Of a stretch of DNA of 64,000 nt, positions 24,752 to 34,313 are shown in pieces. The notes beneath the pieces were generated by a model. That model saw only the letters and a program-made list of their open reading frames with translations, was not told the origin of the DNA and ran no database searches. Source of the stretch: JAFGVL01 sp963662245 (GTDB taxonomy: Bacteria > Bacteroidota > Bacteroidia > Bacteroidales > Paludibacteraceae); NCBI GenBank assembly GCA_963662245.2, contig CAXXVQ010000009.1, positions 62,001-126,000 of the forward strand. Direction: 5' to 3'. How positions within the stretch are numbered: position 1 is the first letter of the stretch; the number at the start of each line of letters is the position of its first letter. The position numbers and the translations under genes are program-made.

Positions 24752-25678
24752 ATGACTGACCCGATTTTAAAGAAATATCACTCGTTTTTATTATTAGAAA
24801 AATCGCTCTCTCCAAACACAATTTCTGCGTATGAGAATGACCTAGAAAAATTGCTTTCTTACCTTTCTGATGCAAAAATAAATTACATGGAGGCAACGCT
24901 TGAACATTTGCGTGATTTTTTGATTGAGTTGAGTGATATGGGAATCACTGCTCGCTCTCAAGCGCGTATTGTTTCAGGTGTAAAGTCATTTTATCGTTTT
25001 CTTCAGTATGACGATTTGTTGGAGGAAGATCCAACTGAACTTTTAGAAATGCCTAAGTTGGGTAAACATTTACCGGAAGTTTTATCCGTTGAAGAAATTA
25101 ACTTACTGATTTCTGCTATTGATTTATCAAAAAATGAAGGGCAGAGAAATAGAGCAATTATAGAAACGCTTTATGGTTCTGGTCTTCGTGTTTCAGAATT
25201 GATTGGCTTGAAAATTTCCAACATCTACTTTGATGAAGGGTATATGAAAGTGGAAGGAAAAGGAAACAAAGAGCGTTTGGTTCCAATTTCTCAAGAATCT
25301 TTGAAGCAAATAAATTTGTGGAAGATTGACAGAAATAAGTTAGATATTGTGAATGGTCATCAAGATTTCTTATTTTTAAACAGAAGAGGAAAGCAATTAA
25401 CTCGTGTGATGATTTTTACAATTATAAAGCAGCTTGCAGAAATTGCCGGAATTAAAAAGAATATTAGTCCGCATACTTTGCGACATTCTTTTGCAACACA
25501 TTTACTAGAAGGTGGTGCGAACTTGAGAGCAATTCAACAATTGCTTGGTCATGAGTCAATTTTGACAACTGAAATTTATACCCATCTGGATATGGATTTC
25601 TTGCGAGATACTGTTATGCAATTTCACCCAAGTAACAATCCGAATGTTTCACATGAAACTGAAGATGAAAACGCATAA
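24752..25678 (+). CDS. xerD: Tyrosine recombinase XerD
   Basis: The 308-residue protein has an N-terminal SAM-like core-binding domain (residues 1-88) and a catalytic domain. The full active-site set is R146 (GSGLRVSELIGL), K170, H241 and R244 (HTLRHSFATH), H267 (LGHES) and Y276 (TEIYTH). It resolves chromosome dimers at dif, normally with XerC, which is not in the window. The lack of a flanking integrase-type context and the housekeeping length support XerD rather than a mobile-element integrase. The RNase H gene starts 17 bp downstream. Confidence 0.9.
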   Translation: MTDPILKKYHSFLLLEKSLSPNTISAYENDLEKLLSYLSDAKINYMEATLEHLRDFLIELSDMGITARSQARIVSGVKSFYRFLQYDDLLEEDPTELLEMPKLGKHLPEVLSVEEINLLISAIDLSKNEGQRNRAIIETLYGSGLRVSELIGLKISNIYFDEGYMKVEGKGNKERLVPISQESLKQINLWKIDRNKLDIVNGHQDFLFLNRRGKQLTRVMIFTIIKQLAEIAGIKKNISPHTLRHSFATHLLEGGANLRAIQQLLGHESILTTEIYTHLDMDFLRDTVMQFHPSNNPNVSHETEDENA

Positions 25679-25695
25679 AATGATAATGTACGATT

Positions 25696-26334
25696 ATGGC
25701 AAAAAATAAGTTTTATGTAGTTTGGCAGGGTAGGGAAAAAGGCATTTTTTCTTCGTGGAACGATTGCAAAAAACAAGTTGATGGTTATGAAGGAGCACAG
25801 TATAAAGGTTTTCCAACTCAAGCTGCTGCTGAATTAGCATATTCCCACTCTTATTGGCAAAGTGTTTCATCAAAAAAAGATGGCATAAGTGCACCTGTGT
25901 CATATGATCATCTTCCAGAAACTGAAAAACCAAATCGAAATGCCATTGCTGTGGATGCTGCTTGCAGTGGAAATCCAGGGAAAATGGAATATCGAGGTGT
26001 TGATGTCATGTCTGGTGCCGAGCTTTTTCGTATTGGTCCTTATGAAGATGGTACAAATAATGTAGGTGAGTTCCTTGCTTTAGTTCATGGGCTTGCTTTG
26101 TTAAAACAAATGAACAGCAATTTGCCTGTTTACTCGGATAGTAGAAATGCGATACTTTGGGTGAAACAAAAAAAATGCAAAACAAAGCTTGACCGAACTG
26201 CTAAGAATGCTAAGATTTTTGAGTTAATTCAACGAGCAGAAAAGTGGTTGGCTGAAAATAAATATTCAACTGAAATTTTAAAATGGGAAACCAAAGTGTG
26301 GGGAGAAATTCCTGCTGACTTTGGAAGGAAATAA
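25696..26334 (+). CDS. rnhA: Viroplasmin-domain ribonuclease H
   Basis: The 212-residue protein has an N-terminal caulimovirus viroplasmin (RNA:DNA-hybrid-binding) domain (residues 3-50, KFYVVWQGREKGIFSSWNDC). A C-terminal RNase H fold (about 75-212) has acidic residues at AVDAACSGNPG, NNVGEFLALVHGL and VYSDSRNAILWVKQKK, consistent with the DEDD active site. It degrades RNA in RNA:DNA hybrids. This form of RNase HI is usual in Bacteroidota. The O-antigen ligase-like gene starts 1 bp after its stop. Confidence 0.88.
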   Translation: MAKNKFYVVWQGREKGIFSSWNDCKKQVDGYEGAQYKGFPTQAAAELAYSHSYWQSVSSKKDGISAPVSYDHLPETEKPNRNAIAVDAACSGNPGKMEYRGVDVMSGAELFRIGPYEDGTNNVGEFLALVHGLALLKQMNSNLPVYSDSRNAILWVKQKKCKTKLDRTAKNAKIFELIQRAEKWLAENKYSTEILKWETKVWGEIPADFGRK

Positions 26335-26335
26335 A

Positions 26336-27586
26336 ATGAGTCTATCTAAAGAAAATATCATAAAGTATCTGGATGTGCTAAATCTTTTGAGTGCATTTTC
26401 AATGTTATCATCGAGTGTATTTTCATATAACTCATTTATTCAGTATAGCTTATATCTTTTCTTTGTAACATATTTTTTACCTTTTTTTATCGAATCTCGT
26501 TACAAACAAATACGGTGGAAAAAACAAAACTGGGTATTTGTTTCCATGATATTTTACTTTCTGCTAACAATATTTTATTATCCAATTGAATCTGATTTAT
26601 CTAATTGGGGAAGAATCCTTGAACATCGATTGCCATTATTTGCTTTTGCTTTAGTTGGAATATTAGGTACGAATCAATATTTCAAAGTAAAGAACTTTGC
26701 ATATTTCTTTATAATAAATGCTTTGTTATTAAATGTTTATGTGTTAGTTTATAAATTATATTTTATTGAAAATCTGCCAATTGCATATTATAATCCTACT
26801 TTTATAGGGGTTAGATCTTTCTTGATTTCTACACATATGAAGTTCAATTTATATATGAATTTAGCTATTGTGGCTGTATTTTATTTGATAAAGATTGAAC
26901 CTGTTAGTTCAAAAGCGGTAAAGCTTTTTTTATTTGTTTTTGGTATAGGATTGTATTTTGTCATTATGCTTTCTGATGGTAGACAAGGACAGCTTATGGT
27001 AAATGTGATTTTATTTTTAATGTTTGCAAAACTGTTTTATAAAAAATACAAACTATTACTTGTGCTCATAAGTGTTATTATCTTATCGGGTGCCATTTTT
27101 TATGTATCAAGAAGTAATAAAGGTTTAGATGCTAGAATGTTAATATGGAATGATGCTATTGAAACAGTAAAAAATAATCCTGTTATTGGTTATGGTTCAA
27201 GTTCTGCTGTTGAGGTCTTTCATGATAAATTAGCTGCAGATGATACTTTGATGACTAGCTATGTGACAGATCCTATTGTAATTTTTGCTGTAAATAAGAA
27301 AAGTCTTGTATGCACGCATGCTCATAATCAACTTTTACAGTCCATGATTGAGTTTGGAGTAATTGGACTCCTTACAATTCTAAGTATGCTTTTGTTACCA
27401 ATGTTTTTTTCTAAAAAAGGTAATAGATTCGTAACTATAAGTATTTCTGTGATATTTGCTGGGCAATTGATGACAGATGTATTTGTTGCTGGTATGCCTT
27501 TAATTACATACTCTCTTGTTTTGGTTTTATTGTTAAATCTTCAACCAAATGCTCTAGAAAAAAGAGCAATTATTACTAATGCATAG
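26336..27586 (+). CDS. O-antigen ligase/polymerase-like membrane protein (WaaL/Wzy)
   Basis: The 416-residue protein has about 11-12 hydrophobic segments. The large periplasmic loop near residues 260-340 has features of the Wzy_C/WaaL family: GLDARMLIWNDAIETVKNNP, VIGYGSSSAVEVF and CTHAHNQLLQSMIEFGVIGL (RxxxW and HxHN..L signatures). It either polymerises or ligates an undecaprenyl-linked glycan. Sequence cannot separate ligase from polymerase. ATG 26336 is chosen over TTG 26321, which lies inside rnhA. It begins the glycan gene cluster and overlaps the next gene by 8 bp. Confidence 0.82.
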   Translation: MSLSKENIIKYLDVLNLLSAFSMLSSSVFSYNSFIQYSLYLFFVTYFLPFFIESRYKQIRWKKQNWVFVSMIFYFLLTIFYYPIESDLSNWGRILEHRLPLFAFALVGILGTNQYFKVKNFAYFFIINALLLNVYVLVYKLYFIENLPIAYYNPTFIGVRSFLISTHMKFNLYMNLAIVAVFYLIKIEPVSSKAVKLFLFVFGIGLYFVIMLSDGRQGQLMVNVILFLMFAKLFYKKYKLLLVLISVIILSGAIFYVSRSNKGLDARMLIWNDAIETVKNNPVIGYGSSSAVEVFHDKLAADDTLMTSYVTDPIVIFAVNKKSLVCTHAHNQLLQSMIEFGVIGLLTILSMLLLPMFFSKKGNRFVTISISVIFAGQLMTDVFVAGMPLITYSLVLVLLLNLQPNALEKRAIITNA

Positions 27587-28358
27587 TAACCAAGTTAAAA
27601 TACTTATTCCCATACATAAGCCATTAAATGTATTGGCTCAAAATGAAATAAAGGCTATAGAACAATGTTGTGCAGTTTTATCAGATTATAAGATTTGTTT
27701 CGTTAAGCCTGAATCATTAGATGTTTCTGATTATCAGGAAATATTTCCAAAAATTGGAGCAGAATCTTTTCAAGATAAATATTTTAAAAGTGTTCAAGCA
27801 TATAATGAGTTAATGCTTGTTTCATCATTCTATCAGCGTTTTTCTGATTTTGAATATATCTTGATTTATCAGCTGGATGCTTATGTTTTCAAAGATGAAT
27901 TATCAGCATGGTGTGAAAAAGGATATGATTACATAGGTGCTCCGTGGTTAATGAAGGATAAGTATTATAAATGGTATAATAAACTATTTTTGCAATTCAA
28001 ATCTATCAGCTATAAAGTTCAAAATAAGCCTTTTAGAAAATTCATTGTTGGGGATAAAGTCGGGAATGGAGGTTTCTCTTTGCGAAAAGTAAAAACATTC
28101 TTTGATGTAACTGTCAATGAAAAACATTTAATTGAGCATTACTTGGAAAAGAGTAAAAAACACTCTGAATTTAATGAAGATGTTTTTTGGGCAACGGCTG
28201 TACACTTTAATAGACCAAGTGTTACTGAAGCATTGAAATTTGCTTTTGATCAGTATCCAGATATTTGTTATGAAAAGAATCATAAGCAACTTCCTTTTGG
28301 TTGTCATGGTTGGAGTAAGGAAGCAAAATATTGGTTTTGGAAAGATTTTATCAAGTAA
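27579..28358 (+). CDS. DUF5672 protein, probable glycosyltransferase
   Basis: The 259-residue protein matches DUF5672, seen in Bacteroidota surface-glycan loci. Recognisable blocks are VKILIPIHKPL near the N-terminus, SFYQRFSDFEYILIYQLDAYVF with a candidate DxD-like acidic pair, YDYIGAPWLM, VGNGGFSLRKVK and EDVFWATAVHF. The GNGGFSLR and EDVFW blocks are like those of GT-A-type transferases. The sugar and acceptor are unknown. It overlaps the upstream ligase-like gene by 8 bp. Confidence 0.75.
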   Translation: MHSNQVKILIPIHKPLNVLAQNEIKAIEQCCAVLSDYKICFVKPESLDVSDYQEIFPKIGAESFQDKYFKSVQAYNELMLVSSFYQRFSDFEYILIYQLDAYVFKDELSAWCEKGYDYIGAPWLMKDKYYKWYNKLFLQFKSISYKVQNKPFRKFIVGDKVGNGGFSLRKVKTFFDVTVNEKHLIEHYLEKSKKHSEFNEDVFWATAVHFNRPSVTEALKFAFDQYPDICYEKNHKQLPFGCHGWSKEAKYWFWKDFIK

Positions 28359-28376
28359 CTAGAATAAATTTAATAT

Positions 28377-29204
28377 ATGTCTGAATCAATGAAAACATTC
28401 ACTCTAGGTGTAATCATATCTACTTACAATAATCCAAAGTGGTTAGAAAAAGTATTTTGGGGGTATTTAAATCAAACTGTTCCGGCTGATGAAATAATTA
28501 TTGCAGATGATGGATCAAGAGATGATACGCGTCAATTAGTCGAAAGTTATAAAGATAGATTGCCTCTTAAGCATGTATGGCATGAAGATAATGGTTTCCA
28601 AAAATCAATGATTTTGAATAAGGCGATTGTTGCTTCTACTGCTGACTATTTGCTTTTTACAGATCAAGACTGCATCCCTCGTCCGGATTTTTTGGAAACG
28701 CATGTTCGTTTTTCTCAAAAAGGGTTCTTCCTTTCTGGTGGATATTTCCGTTTACCAATGGACATTAGTGAGATTATTACTAAAGAAGATGTGCTTTCAG
28801 AGAATGCATTCAAACTTTCATGGTTAAAGACACACAAATTACCTCATACATTTAAGGTTACGAAATTATTCAATAACAAGGCTTTTGCTTCAGTTATGAA
28901 TGCCGTTACGCCTGCTAAGGCAACTTGGAATGGTTGTAATGCCTCCGGATGGCGTGAGGATATACTTAAAACAAACGGTTTTAACGAAGAAATGCAGTAC
29001 GGTGGACAAGATCGTGAGTTTGGGGAGCGCATGTTTAATATGGGCTTAAAATCAAAGCAAATACGCTATTCAGCCATCTTATTGCACCTAGACCATAAAC
29101 GCCCATATAAAACGGCTGAATCTATTGCAAAAAATGTTGTAATCAGAAAGAATACGCGTAAATCAGGAATTGTAGAAACTCCTAACGGGATAAAAACTAT
29201 CTAA
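28377..29204 (+). CDS. Family 2 glycosyltransferase with galactosyltransferase-type C-terminus
   Basis: The 275-residue GT-A transferase has the N-terminal GVIISTYNNPKWLEKV, IIADDGSRDDTR, FTDQDCIPRPDF (DxD-equivalent) and KATWNGCNASGWREDIL. The block GFNEEMQYGGQDREFGERM carries the ED/QDREF catalytic-type motif of the PF02709-like C-terminus. It probably adds one sugar to a lipid-linked glycan on the cytoplasmic face. An alternative start is Met5. It lies 18 bp after the DUF5672 gene and 11 bp before the GT10 gene. Confidence 0.88.
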   Translation: MSESMKTFTLGVIISTYNNPKWLEKVFWGYLNQTVPADEIIIADDGSRDDTRQLVESYKDRLPLKHVWHEDNGFQKSMILNKAIVASTADYLLFTDQDCIPRPDFLETHVRFSQKGFFLSGGYFRLPMDISEIITKEDVLSENAFKLSWLKTHKLPHTFKVTKLFNNKAFASVMNAVTPAKATWNGCNASGWREDILKTNGFNEEMQYGGQDREFGERMFNMGLKSKQIRYSAILLHLDHKRPYKTAESIAKNVVIRKNTRKSGIVETPNGIKTI

Positions 29205-29215
29205 GATTTATTGAC

Positions 29216-30262
29216 ATGTACAAGGTAAAACTTACTACTGGAAATGACTTTGGTGCAATAAATATGATTCGTCAGACTGCTGGTGGAAAAGCCATTTCTA
29301 GTTGTGGAAAGTATCAGTTTTACATTGGAGATGATGTGAAAGATCCTGATTTTTGGGTTGTTAGAAATAAACTATTAAAAGATGAAGAGGTGGTTAATGT
29401 TGCCCCTGAAAACACTATTCTTGTTATTTCTGAGCCAAAATCAATAATTAGCTTTCCTAAGAAATATACCGATCAATTTGGTGTTTTTTGTTCTTGTCAA
29501 GATCACTTGAAAAAAAGAAAAAATATTCGTTTTACTATTCCTGTCCTACCCTGGTTTGTTGGTTTTGTTAGAAAAAATGGCAAAATATCATACACTCGTA
29601 CATATGATGACTTGAAAAATGCATCTATACCGAATAAAACAAAGTTAATTTCAGTAATTACAAGTGATAAAGCATTTACTCAAGGACATCAAGATAGAAT
29701 TGATTTTGTAGAAAAGCTAAAAGAACATTATGGTGATAAGCTTGATGTGTTCGGTAGAGGTTTTAATGAGTTTGATGATAAATGGGATGTATTAGCTCCG
29801 TATAAATACCATATAGCACTAGAAAATTCTTCTTCAAAATTTTATTGGACTGAGAAGTTAGCTGATTGTTACTTAGCCGGTACTTTTCCAATTTATTATG
29901 GTTGTACAAATCTACAGGACTATTTTCCCAAAGAATCATTTGCCGCAATTGATATTTATGATTTTGCTAAGGCAGTTGAATTAATTGATAGCTTGATAGC
30001 AAATGAAGAATATGCTATTCAAAAATCTAATTTGCAGAAGTGTAAGGATTTAGTATTAGATGATTATAACATGTTTAATGTGATTGCTTCCATTTGTGAT
30101 GGTTTAGAACCAAATCTTCCCAAAAAGACAGTAAAACTTATTCCAGCAAAAAATATATTTGATTATGAATATCACCATATAGCTTTTCTTAGAGGTTTAT
30201 TTAATATAAAAAAAGCCTTACGAAAGATTTTAAAAAGAAACTCTGTTCTAAAATCTTTGTAA
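29216..30262 (+). CDS. Family 10 glycosyltransferase (alpha-fucosyltransferase-like)
   Basis: The 348-residue protein has the C-terminal GT10 block around residues 198-250: YKYHIALENSSSKFYWTEKL, then ADCYLAGTFPIYYGC and the EKxxxxxxxGxxPIYxG signature. Characterised GT10 enzymes transfer GDP-fucose to galactose or GlcNAc; other donors are possible here. No GDP-fucose genes are in the window. The last codons and stop overlap a strong hairpin (30212-30267), so the transcript probably ends right at the stop. Confidence 0.82.
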   Translation: MYKVKLTTGNDFGAINMIRQTAGGKAISSCGKYQFYIGDDVKDPDFWVVRNKLLKDEEVVNVAPENTILVISEPKSIISFPKKYTDQFGVFCSCQDHLKKRKNIRFTIPVLPWFVGFVRKNGKISYTRTYDDLKNASIPNKTKLISVITSDKAFTQGHQDRIDFVEKLKEHYGDKLDVFGRGFNEFDDKWDVLAPYKYHIALENSSSKFYWTEKLADCYLAGTFPIYYGCTNLQDYFPKESFAAIDIYDFAKAVELIDSLIANEEYAIQKSNLQKCKDLVLDDYNMFNVIASICDGLEPNLPKKTVKLIPAKNIFDYEYHHIAFLRGLFNIKKALRKILKRNSVLKSL

Positions 30263-30267
30263 GGCTT
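30212..30267. terminator. Terminator overlapping the 3' end of the GT10 gene
   Basis: AAGCCTTACGAAAGATTTTA and its near-complement (one bulge) form an almost 20-bp stem with a 15-base loop. The left arm and most of the right arm lie in the GT10 coding region, and the convergent LTA-synthase-like gene ends 22 bp beyond. It probably serves both strands. Confidence 0.7.
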
Positions 30268-30288
30268 GATTATCAGGTTTTGTTATTT

Positions 30289-32238
30289 TTAATCTTTTAT
30301 TGTTAAATCATTATCTATCATTCTAACTAAGTACTGTTGGATAATTGCTTTTATTTTTTCTTCTTTTTCTTTAGTATTACCTACCGTGCTGATTATGTTT
30401 TGATTTAGATATGGATCTTTTTGAAAATCATATATTGCAGTAGTTTTTTCTCCATCAAATTGTAATAAGCTATTCTTATCAAAGTATTGGAATGTTTGGT
30501 TGTTATGATTGATTGCATAATGATTTTTGTAGTTCTCATCTAGTAAATCATGTCCAAATGCAACAAAAGGCTTGTCATAATTCAAGTAACCAAGTACTGT
30601 AGGCATGATGTCAATTTGTTGAGCAACATCCTGTATTCTGCCTTTTAAACCTATGCTAGGATGATAGAAAATAATAGGCACTTTGTATCTTCCTGCATCT
30701 GTTAAATATTCTCTTCTTGTTAAAGCATTTGTGTGGTCAGCAGTTATTACAAATAAGGTGTTTTTAAACCAAGGTTGTTTAGATGCTGTGTCAAAGAATT
30801 TTCGCAAAGCATTATCAGAATATTCAATGCATTTATGGAGTGGATGTATTCCATCTTCTTTATAAATGTCTTTATATTTCTCCGGAATATGGAATGGATG
30901 ATGCGATGATGCTGTAAAAACTGCAGTCATAAATGGTTGTTTAAATTCTCCCATTGTTTTTGCATAATATTGTAAAAAAGGCTCATCCCAAATAGCCCAA
31001 GTTCCATCGTATTCTGCATCATTATTGAATTCGTCTTTCCCATAGTAATCTTTAAATCCGGTAACTTTTGCGAATGCTTCAAATCCCATTGATCCGTTAG
31101 GTGCCCCATGAAAGAAAGCTGTGTAATAGCCTTTTTTGTTAAGTTCACTTGCAATACTGGATACTTTATTATTTGAGTTGGAAGTTAAAAAATATGGTTC
31201 ATAAAACATCGGAATACTTGAAAGTACTGATGGCATTGCATCTATTGATTTTCTACCATTGCTATATGTGTATTCAAAGGTCAGGCTTTCGTTAATAAGA
31301 GAATCAAGAAACGGAGTATATCCTTTATAGTTCCCATTATCTAAGTCTTTATTGAGGGAACCAACAAATTCTTTACTAAAGCTTTCTAGGATGAAAACAA
31401 CTACATTTAGGTTCTTAAACTCACCACCCGGATGAGGTTGAATAATTGGTTGGTAAATTGAGTTTAGTTTATCTGAATCAAAATATTTAGGATTCTTAAA
31501 TACTCTTTTTCCCATGGTTCTAAGGATGCAGAAAGGAGTGTTTAATACAATACTTGCCTCAAGAGGACGGGTTACATATTTATTTGCATTGCTTAAGGTT
31601 ATTGGTCGAACAAAAGAGCCAATTCCACCACGAATTCCAAATACTGTAAACATTATTGCTAGAAGCATCGAAATTGAGTTTCTAGTGTAGTAGACCGATT
31701 TCTTTTCCTGCTTGTATGGAGAGTTAAAACTTTCAGGCTGATAGAATAGTTTTATTAGAACATAAATAATTGCAATTGTGAAAAGCACTACATACCAGTA
31801 TTCAATCATACTTTCTAAGAAAATCTTTCCTAAGTTTCCTTCATTAGAGAATTCACCAAATACGGTAGCTGTTGTGCGTCGGTTTGTAAATTTGAAATAA
31901 ATCATATCTACACTGTTAGCAATCAATCCTAAGCTGTTTGTGATATAAAAAATCCATTTAGCTACTTGTAGATAGCTCTTTTGGTATCTAAAGTGAAAAG
32001 GAATTATTATCATTAGCATATATAGTATGTTTAGATACAATATAGCTGTAATATCAAACATAAATCCTCCTTTAATAATTAAGAGGAAGTCATTAAGAGT
32101 TACACAAGTAAAAGCATCTTTATTTACAAAGTAAAATGCAATTCGACTTATCATAAATAATGACAATACAACTAGTAAGTTATAAAGTCCAATTAAAATG
32201 ATGTTGTTTTTAAGGTTGGAATTAAGATATTGTTTCAT
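30289..32238 (-). CDS. LTA-synthase-family phosphoglycerol transferase-like sulfatase-fold protein
   Basis: The 649-residue protein has five N-terminal hydrophobic segments (about 13-33, 53-80, 93-112, 148-166, 188-207) and an extracytoplasmic alkaline-phosphatase-fold domain from about residue 275. Metal/nucleophile motifs are VVFILESFSKEF (Glu285), SNGRKSIDAMPS (Ser331 at the nucleophile position, where Gram-positive LtaS has Thr), and TADHTN. Relatives transfer phosphoglycerol or phosphoethanolamine to membrane glycans. It faces the glycan cluster convergently, so it may decorate that product. Confidence 0.82.
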   Translation of the reverse strand: MKQYLNSNLKNNIILIGLYNLLVVLSLFMISRIAFYFVNKDAFTCVTLNDFLLIIKGGFMFDITAILYLNILYMLMIIIPFHFRYQKSYLQVAKWIFYITNSLGLIANSVDMIYFKFTNRRTTATVFGEFSNEGNLGKIFLESMIEYWYVVLFTIAIIYVLIKLFYQPESFNSPYKQEKKSVYYTRNSISMLLAIMFTVFGIRGGIGSFVRPITLSNANKYVTRPLEASIVLNTPFCILRTMGKRVFKNPKYFDSDKLNSIYQPIIQPHPGGEFKNLNVVVFILESFSKEFVGSLNKDLDNGNYKGYTPFLDSLINESLTFEYTYSNGRKSIDAMPSVLSSIPMFYEPYFLTSNSNNKVSSIASELNKKGYYTAFFHGAPNGSMGFEAFAKVTGFKDYYGKDEFNNDAEYDGTWAIWDEPFLQYYAKTMGEFKQPFMTAVFTASSHHPFHIPEKYKDIYKEDGIHPLHKCIEYSDNALRKFFDTASKQPWFKNTLFVITADHTNALTRREYLTDAGRYKVPIIFYHPSIGLKGRIQDVAQQIDIMPTVLGYLNYDKPFVAFGHDLLDENYKNHYAINHNNQTFQYFDKNSLLQFDGEKTTAIYDFQKDPYLNQNIISTVGNTKEKEEKIKAIIQQYLVRMIDNDLTIKD

Positions 32239-32418
32239 CTTGTCAAATAATTGATAGAATTAATTTAAAATACATTTTTGGTGGTAAAATTTTCTTTATT
32301 TTGCATTGTTTATGCTTGTTATAGAAACTTCAAGACAGCAAATTTAGTTATTTCTATGAAGAACTATTCTCATTCTTAAAATTTTACATTTTTGTGCAAT
32401 TTCAAATATCGGAACCAT

Positions 32419-34305
32419 ATGTCATATAAAGCTTCAGTAATTATCTCTATTTATAATAATGTTAAGTTTCTAAAAGTAGTTCTTGATTCCCTTAAGCTTC
32501 AAACTGAGCAGAATTTTGAAATAATAATTTCAGAAGATGCTGAGCATGTGCATGTGAAAGAGTTTTTAAATTCATATTCTTTTAGTAATGATTATCAGCA
32601 TCTAACTCAACCAGATAATGGATGGCAAAAAAATAAAGCTTTGAATAATGCAATTAAAGCTGCAAAGTCAGAATGGTTGATATTTATTGATGGGGATTGT
32701 GTCCTTCATCCTCGGTTTGTTGAGTTCCATGTCAGATATGCACATCCAGACCATATCCTTGCTGGTAAGCGAGTAAAGCTAAATAAATTTCTTACCGATA
32801 AATTAGTTTCTAATATTAGTTATATTCATAAGTTGCCAAAAATTCTATCTAGAAACCTTTTATCAGCACATCACGATAATATAGGTTTCATTGAGGAGGG
32901 AGTTTTTATTAATCCTAGAGGGATTCTAGGTTTTATTCCAAAAATTAGGAGTATGTCTCAACTTAAGGGATGTAATATGTCTTTTTCTAAGCAGGCAGCA
33001 TATGCAATCAATGGATTCGATGAGAACTTTAGAAAACCAGCAATTGGTGAAGATATTGACTTAACCTGGCGTTTTCACTATGCCGGATATAAACTTAAAT
33101 CGTTGCGTAATTTGGGGGTTCAGTATCATCTGGATCATGATTTAAACTGGATAGACCAAGAAGAAAATATATCAATTATGAAGCAGAAAGAATCAAAATA
33201 TGAATTTTTCTGTAAAAATGGATTGTATAAGAAACTTCAGGAGGCAGATAGAAAAAAAGTTTTAGTTTTAGAGCTCCTTTCATGGCATGATGAATGTCTG
33301 TTTTCCGAGTGTAAGCTATTAAAAGAAAATGGTTTTCATGTTGCTCTAATTGCAGATAAGAAGTTGAGAGACAAGCAAAATATTTTATCTGAAGTAGTAG
33401 ATGAATTCTTATTTTTAAATTTTCATGATGGAATTAAAACATTTGCAGCATTATTAAGATTGAGAAAATTTATTTCTGAGAAACAGTTTATAAATGTATT
33501 TTTTAATACTGCTCAAGGTAATCCTGTTTGGAAGTTCTTTTTATTTCCCGTTTTAAGTAGATTAAATGTCGTTGGAACTTTACATAATGTATGTAAACTT
33601 AAAACTAGTTATAGCCAAAGATTCATTACGAGTAGAATAAAAAGGTATTTTTTGCTCAGTGATATATTGATTCCAGAATATAAGTCCCTTACAAACAAGT
33701 CTGTCTCTGTTTTTTATCCTATTTTCTTTCCAGAAAGAAATATCTTAGACATTCATAAACCAAGTAATGAAATTTGGATAACAATTCCTGGATCAGTAGA
33801 TTTCAGAAGAAGGGATTATAATTTCTTACTTTCTAATAAAGAAATTTTTATGATTAACAGCAATATAAAGTTTATCATTCTTGGTAACATTAATAATTAT
33901 GATGGAAAGACAGTTCTTCAAAAGATTAAGTTTATGAAACTTGAGAAGAGCTTTATTTTCTTTGATTCATATGTTTCTGATGATTTATTTTATTCATATA
34001 TACAGAAAACAGATTATTTTTTACCATTAATTCATCTTGATATTGATGCTTTGAAAGTTTATGTAAGTTCTAAGGTTTCTGGGACATACAGTTTAGCTTA
34101 TGGGTACAAGATTCCTATGCTTTTTGAGAAGTCAATGCTCCAATATGCTGATTTTAAAGATTCTAGTTATTTTTACTCAAAAGAGAATTTCATTGAATTT
34201 ATTAACTCATTAGTTAATACAGCTTCATCAAATGAATCTTTGTTTTCATTAAAGAAATGGGATATTGAATCTCAAAAACAAGTCTTTAGAGAAGTCTTTG
34301 ATTAA
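32419..34305 (+). CDS. Two-domain glycosyltransferase: GT2 (GT-A) fused to a GT-B-like domain
   Basis: The 628-residue protein has an N-terminal GT2 domain (about residues 1-270). Its motifs are SVIISIYNNVKFL, WLIFIDGDCVLHPRF (DGDC as DxD), GCNMSFSKQAAYAINGFDE and GEDIDLTWRF. A second half (about 275-628) has Rossmann-like strands, VLVLELLSWHDECLFSECKL and VVGTLHNVCKL, then FIILGNINNYDGK and a segment containing SGTYSLAYGYKIPMLFE, reminiscent of GT4-type transferases. Start Met at 32419 is preferred over 32392 because it begins at the GT2 strand. It is flanked by LTA-synthase-like and flippase genes. Confidence 0.75.
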   Translation: MSYKASVIISIYNNVKFLKVVLDSLKLQTEQNFEIIISEDAEHVHVKEFLNSYSFSNDYQHLTQPDNGWQKNKALNNAIKAAKSEWLIFIDGDCVLHPRFVEFHVRYAHPDHILAGKRVKLNKFLTDKLVSNISYIHKLPKILSRNLLSAHHDNIGFIEEGVFINPRGILGFIPKIRSMSQLKGCNMSFSKQAAYAINGFDENFRKPAIGEDIDLTWRFHYAGYKLKSLRNLGVQYHLDHDLNWIDQEENISIMKQKESKYEFFCKNGLYKKLQEADRKKVLVLELLSWHDECLFSECKLLKENGFHVALIADKKLRDKQNILSEVVDEFLFLNFHDGIKTFAALLRLRKFISEKQFINVFFNTAQGNPVWKFFLFPVLSRLNVVGTLHNVCKLKTSYSQRFITSRIKRYFLLSDILIPEYKSLTNKSVSVFYPIFFPERNILDIHKPSNEIWITIPGSVDFRRRDYNFLLSNKEIFMINSNIKFIILGNINNYDGKTVLQKIKFMKLEKSFIFFDSYVSDDLFYSYIQKTDYFLPLIHLDIDALKVYVSSKVSGTYSLAYGYKIPMLFEKSMLQYADFKDSSYFYSKENFIEFINSLVNTASSNESLFSLKKWDIESQKQVFREVFD

Positions 34306-34313
34306 TCCATAAA

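Noticed and set aside
24752..25678. xerD as part of an integrated mobile element
   Set aside because: The length and motifs are those of housekeeping XerD. No attachment repeats, excisionase or transfer genes are visible, and rnhA follows closely.
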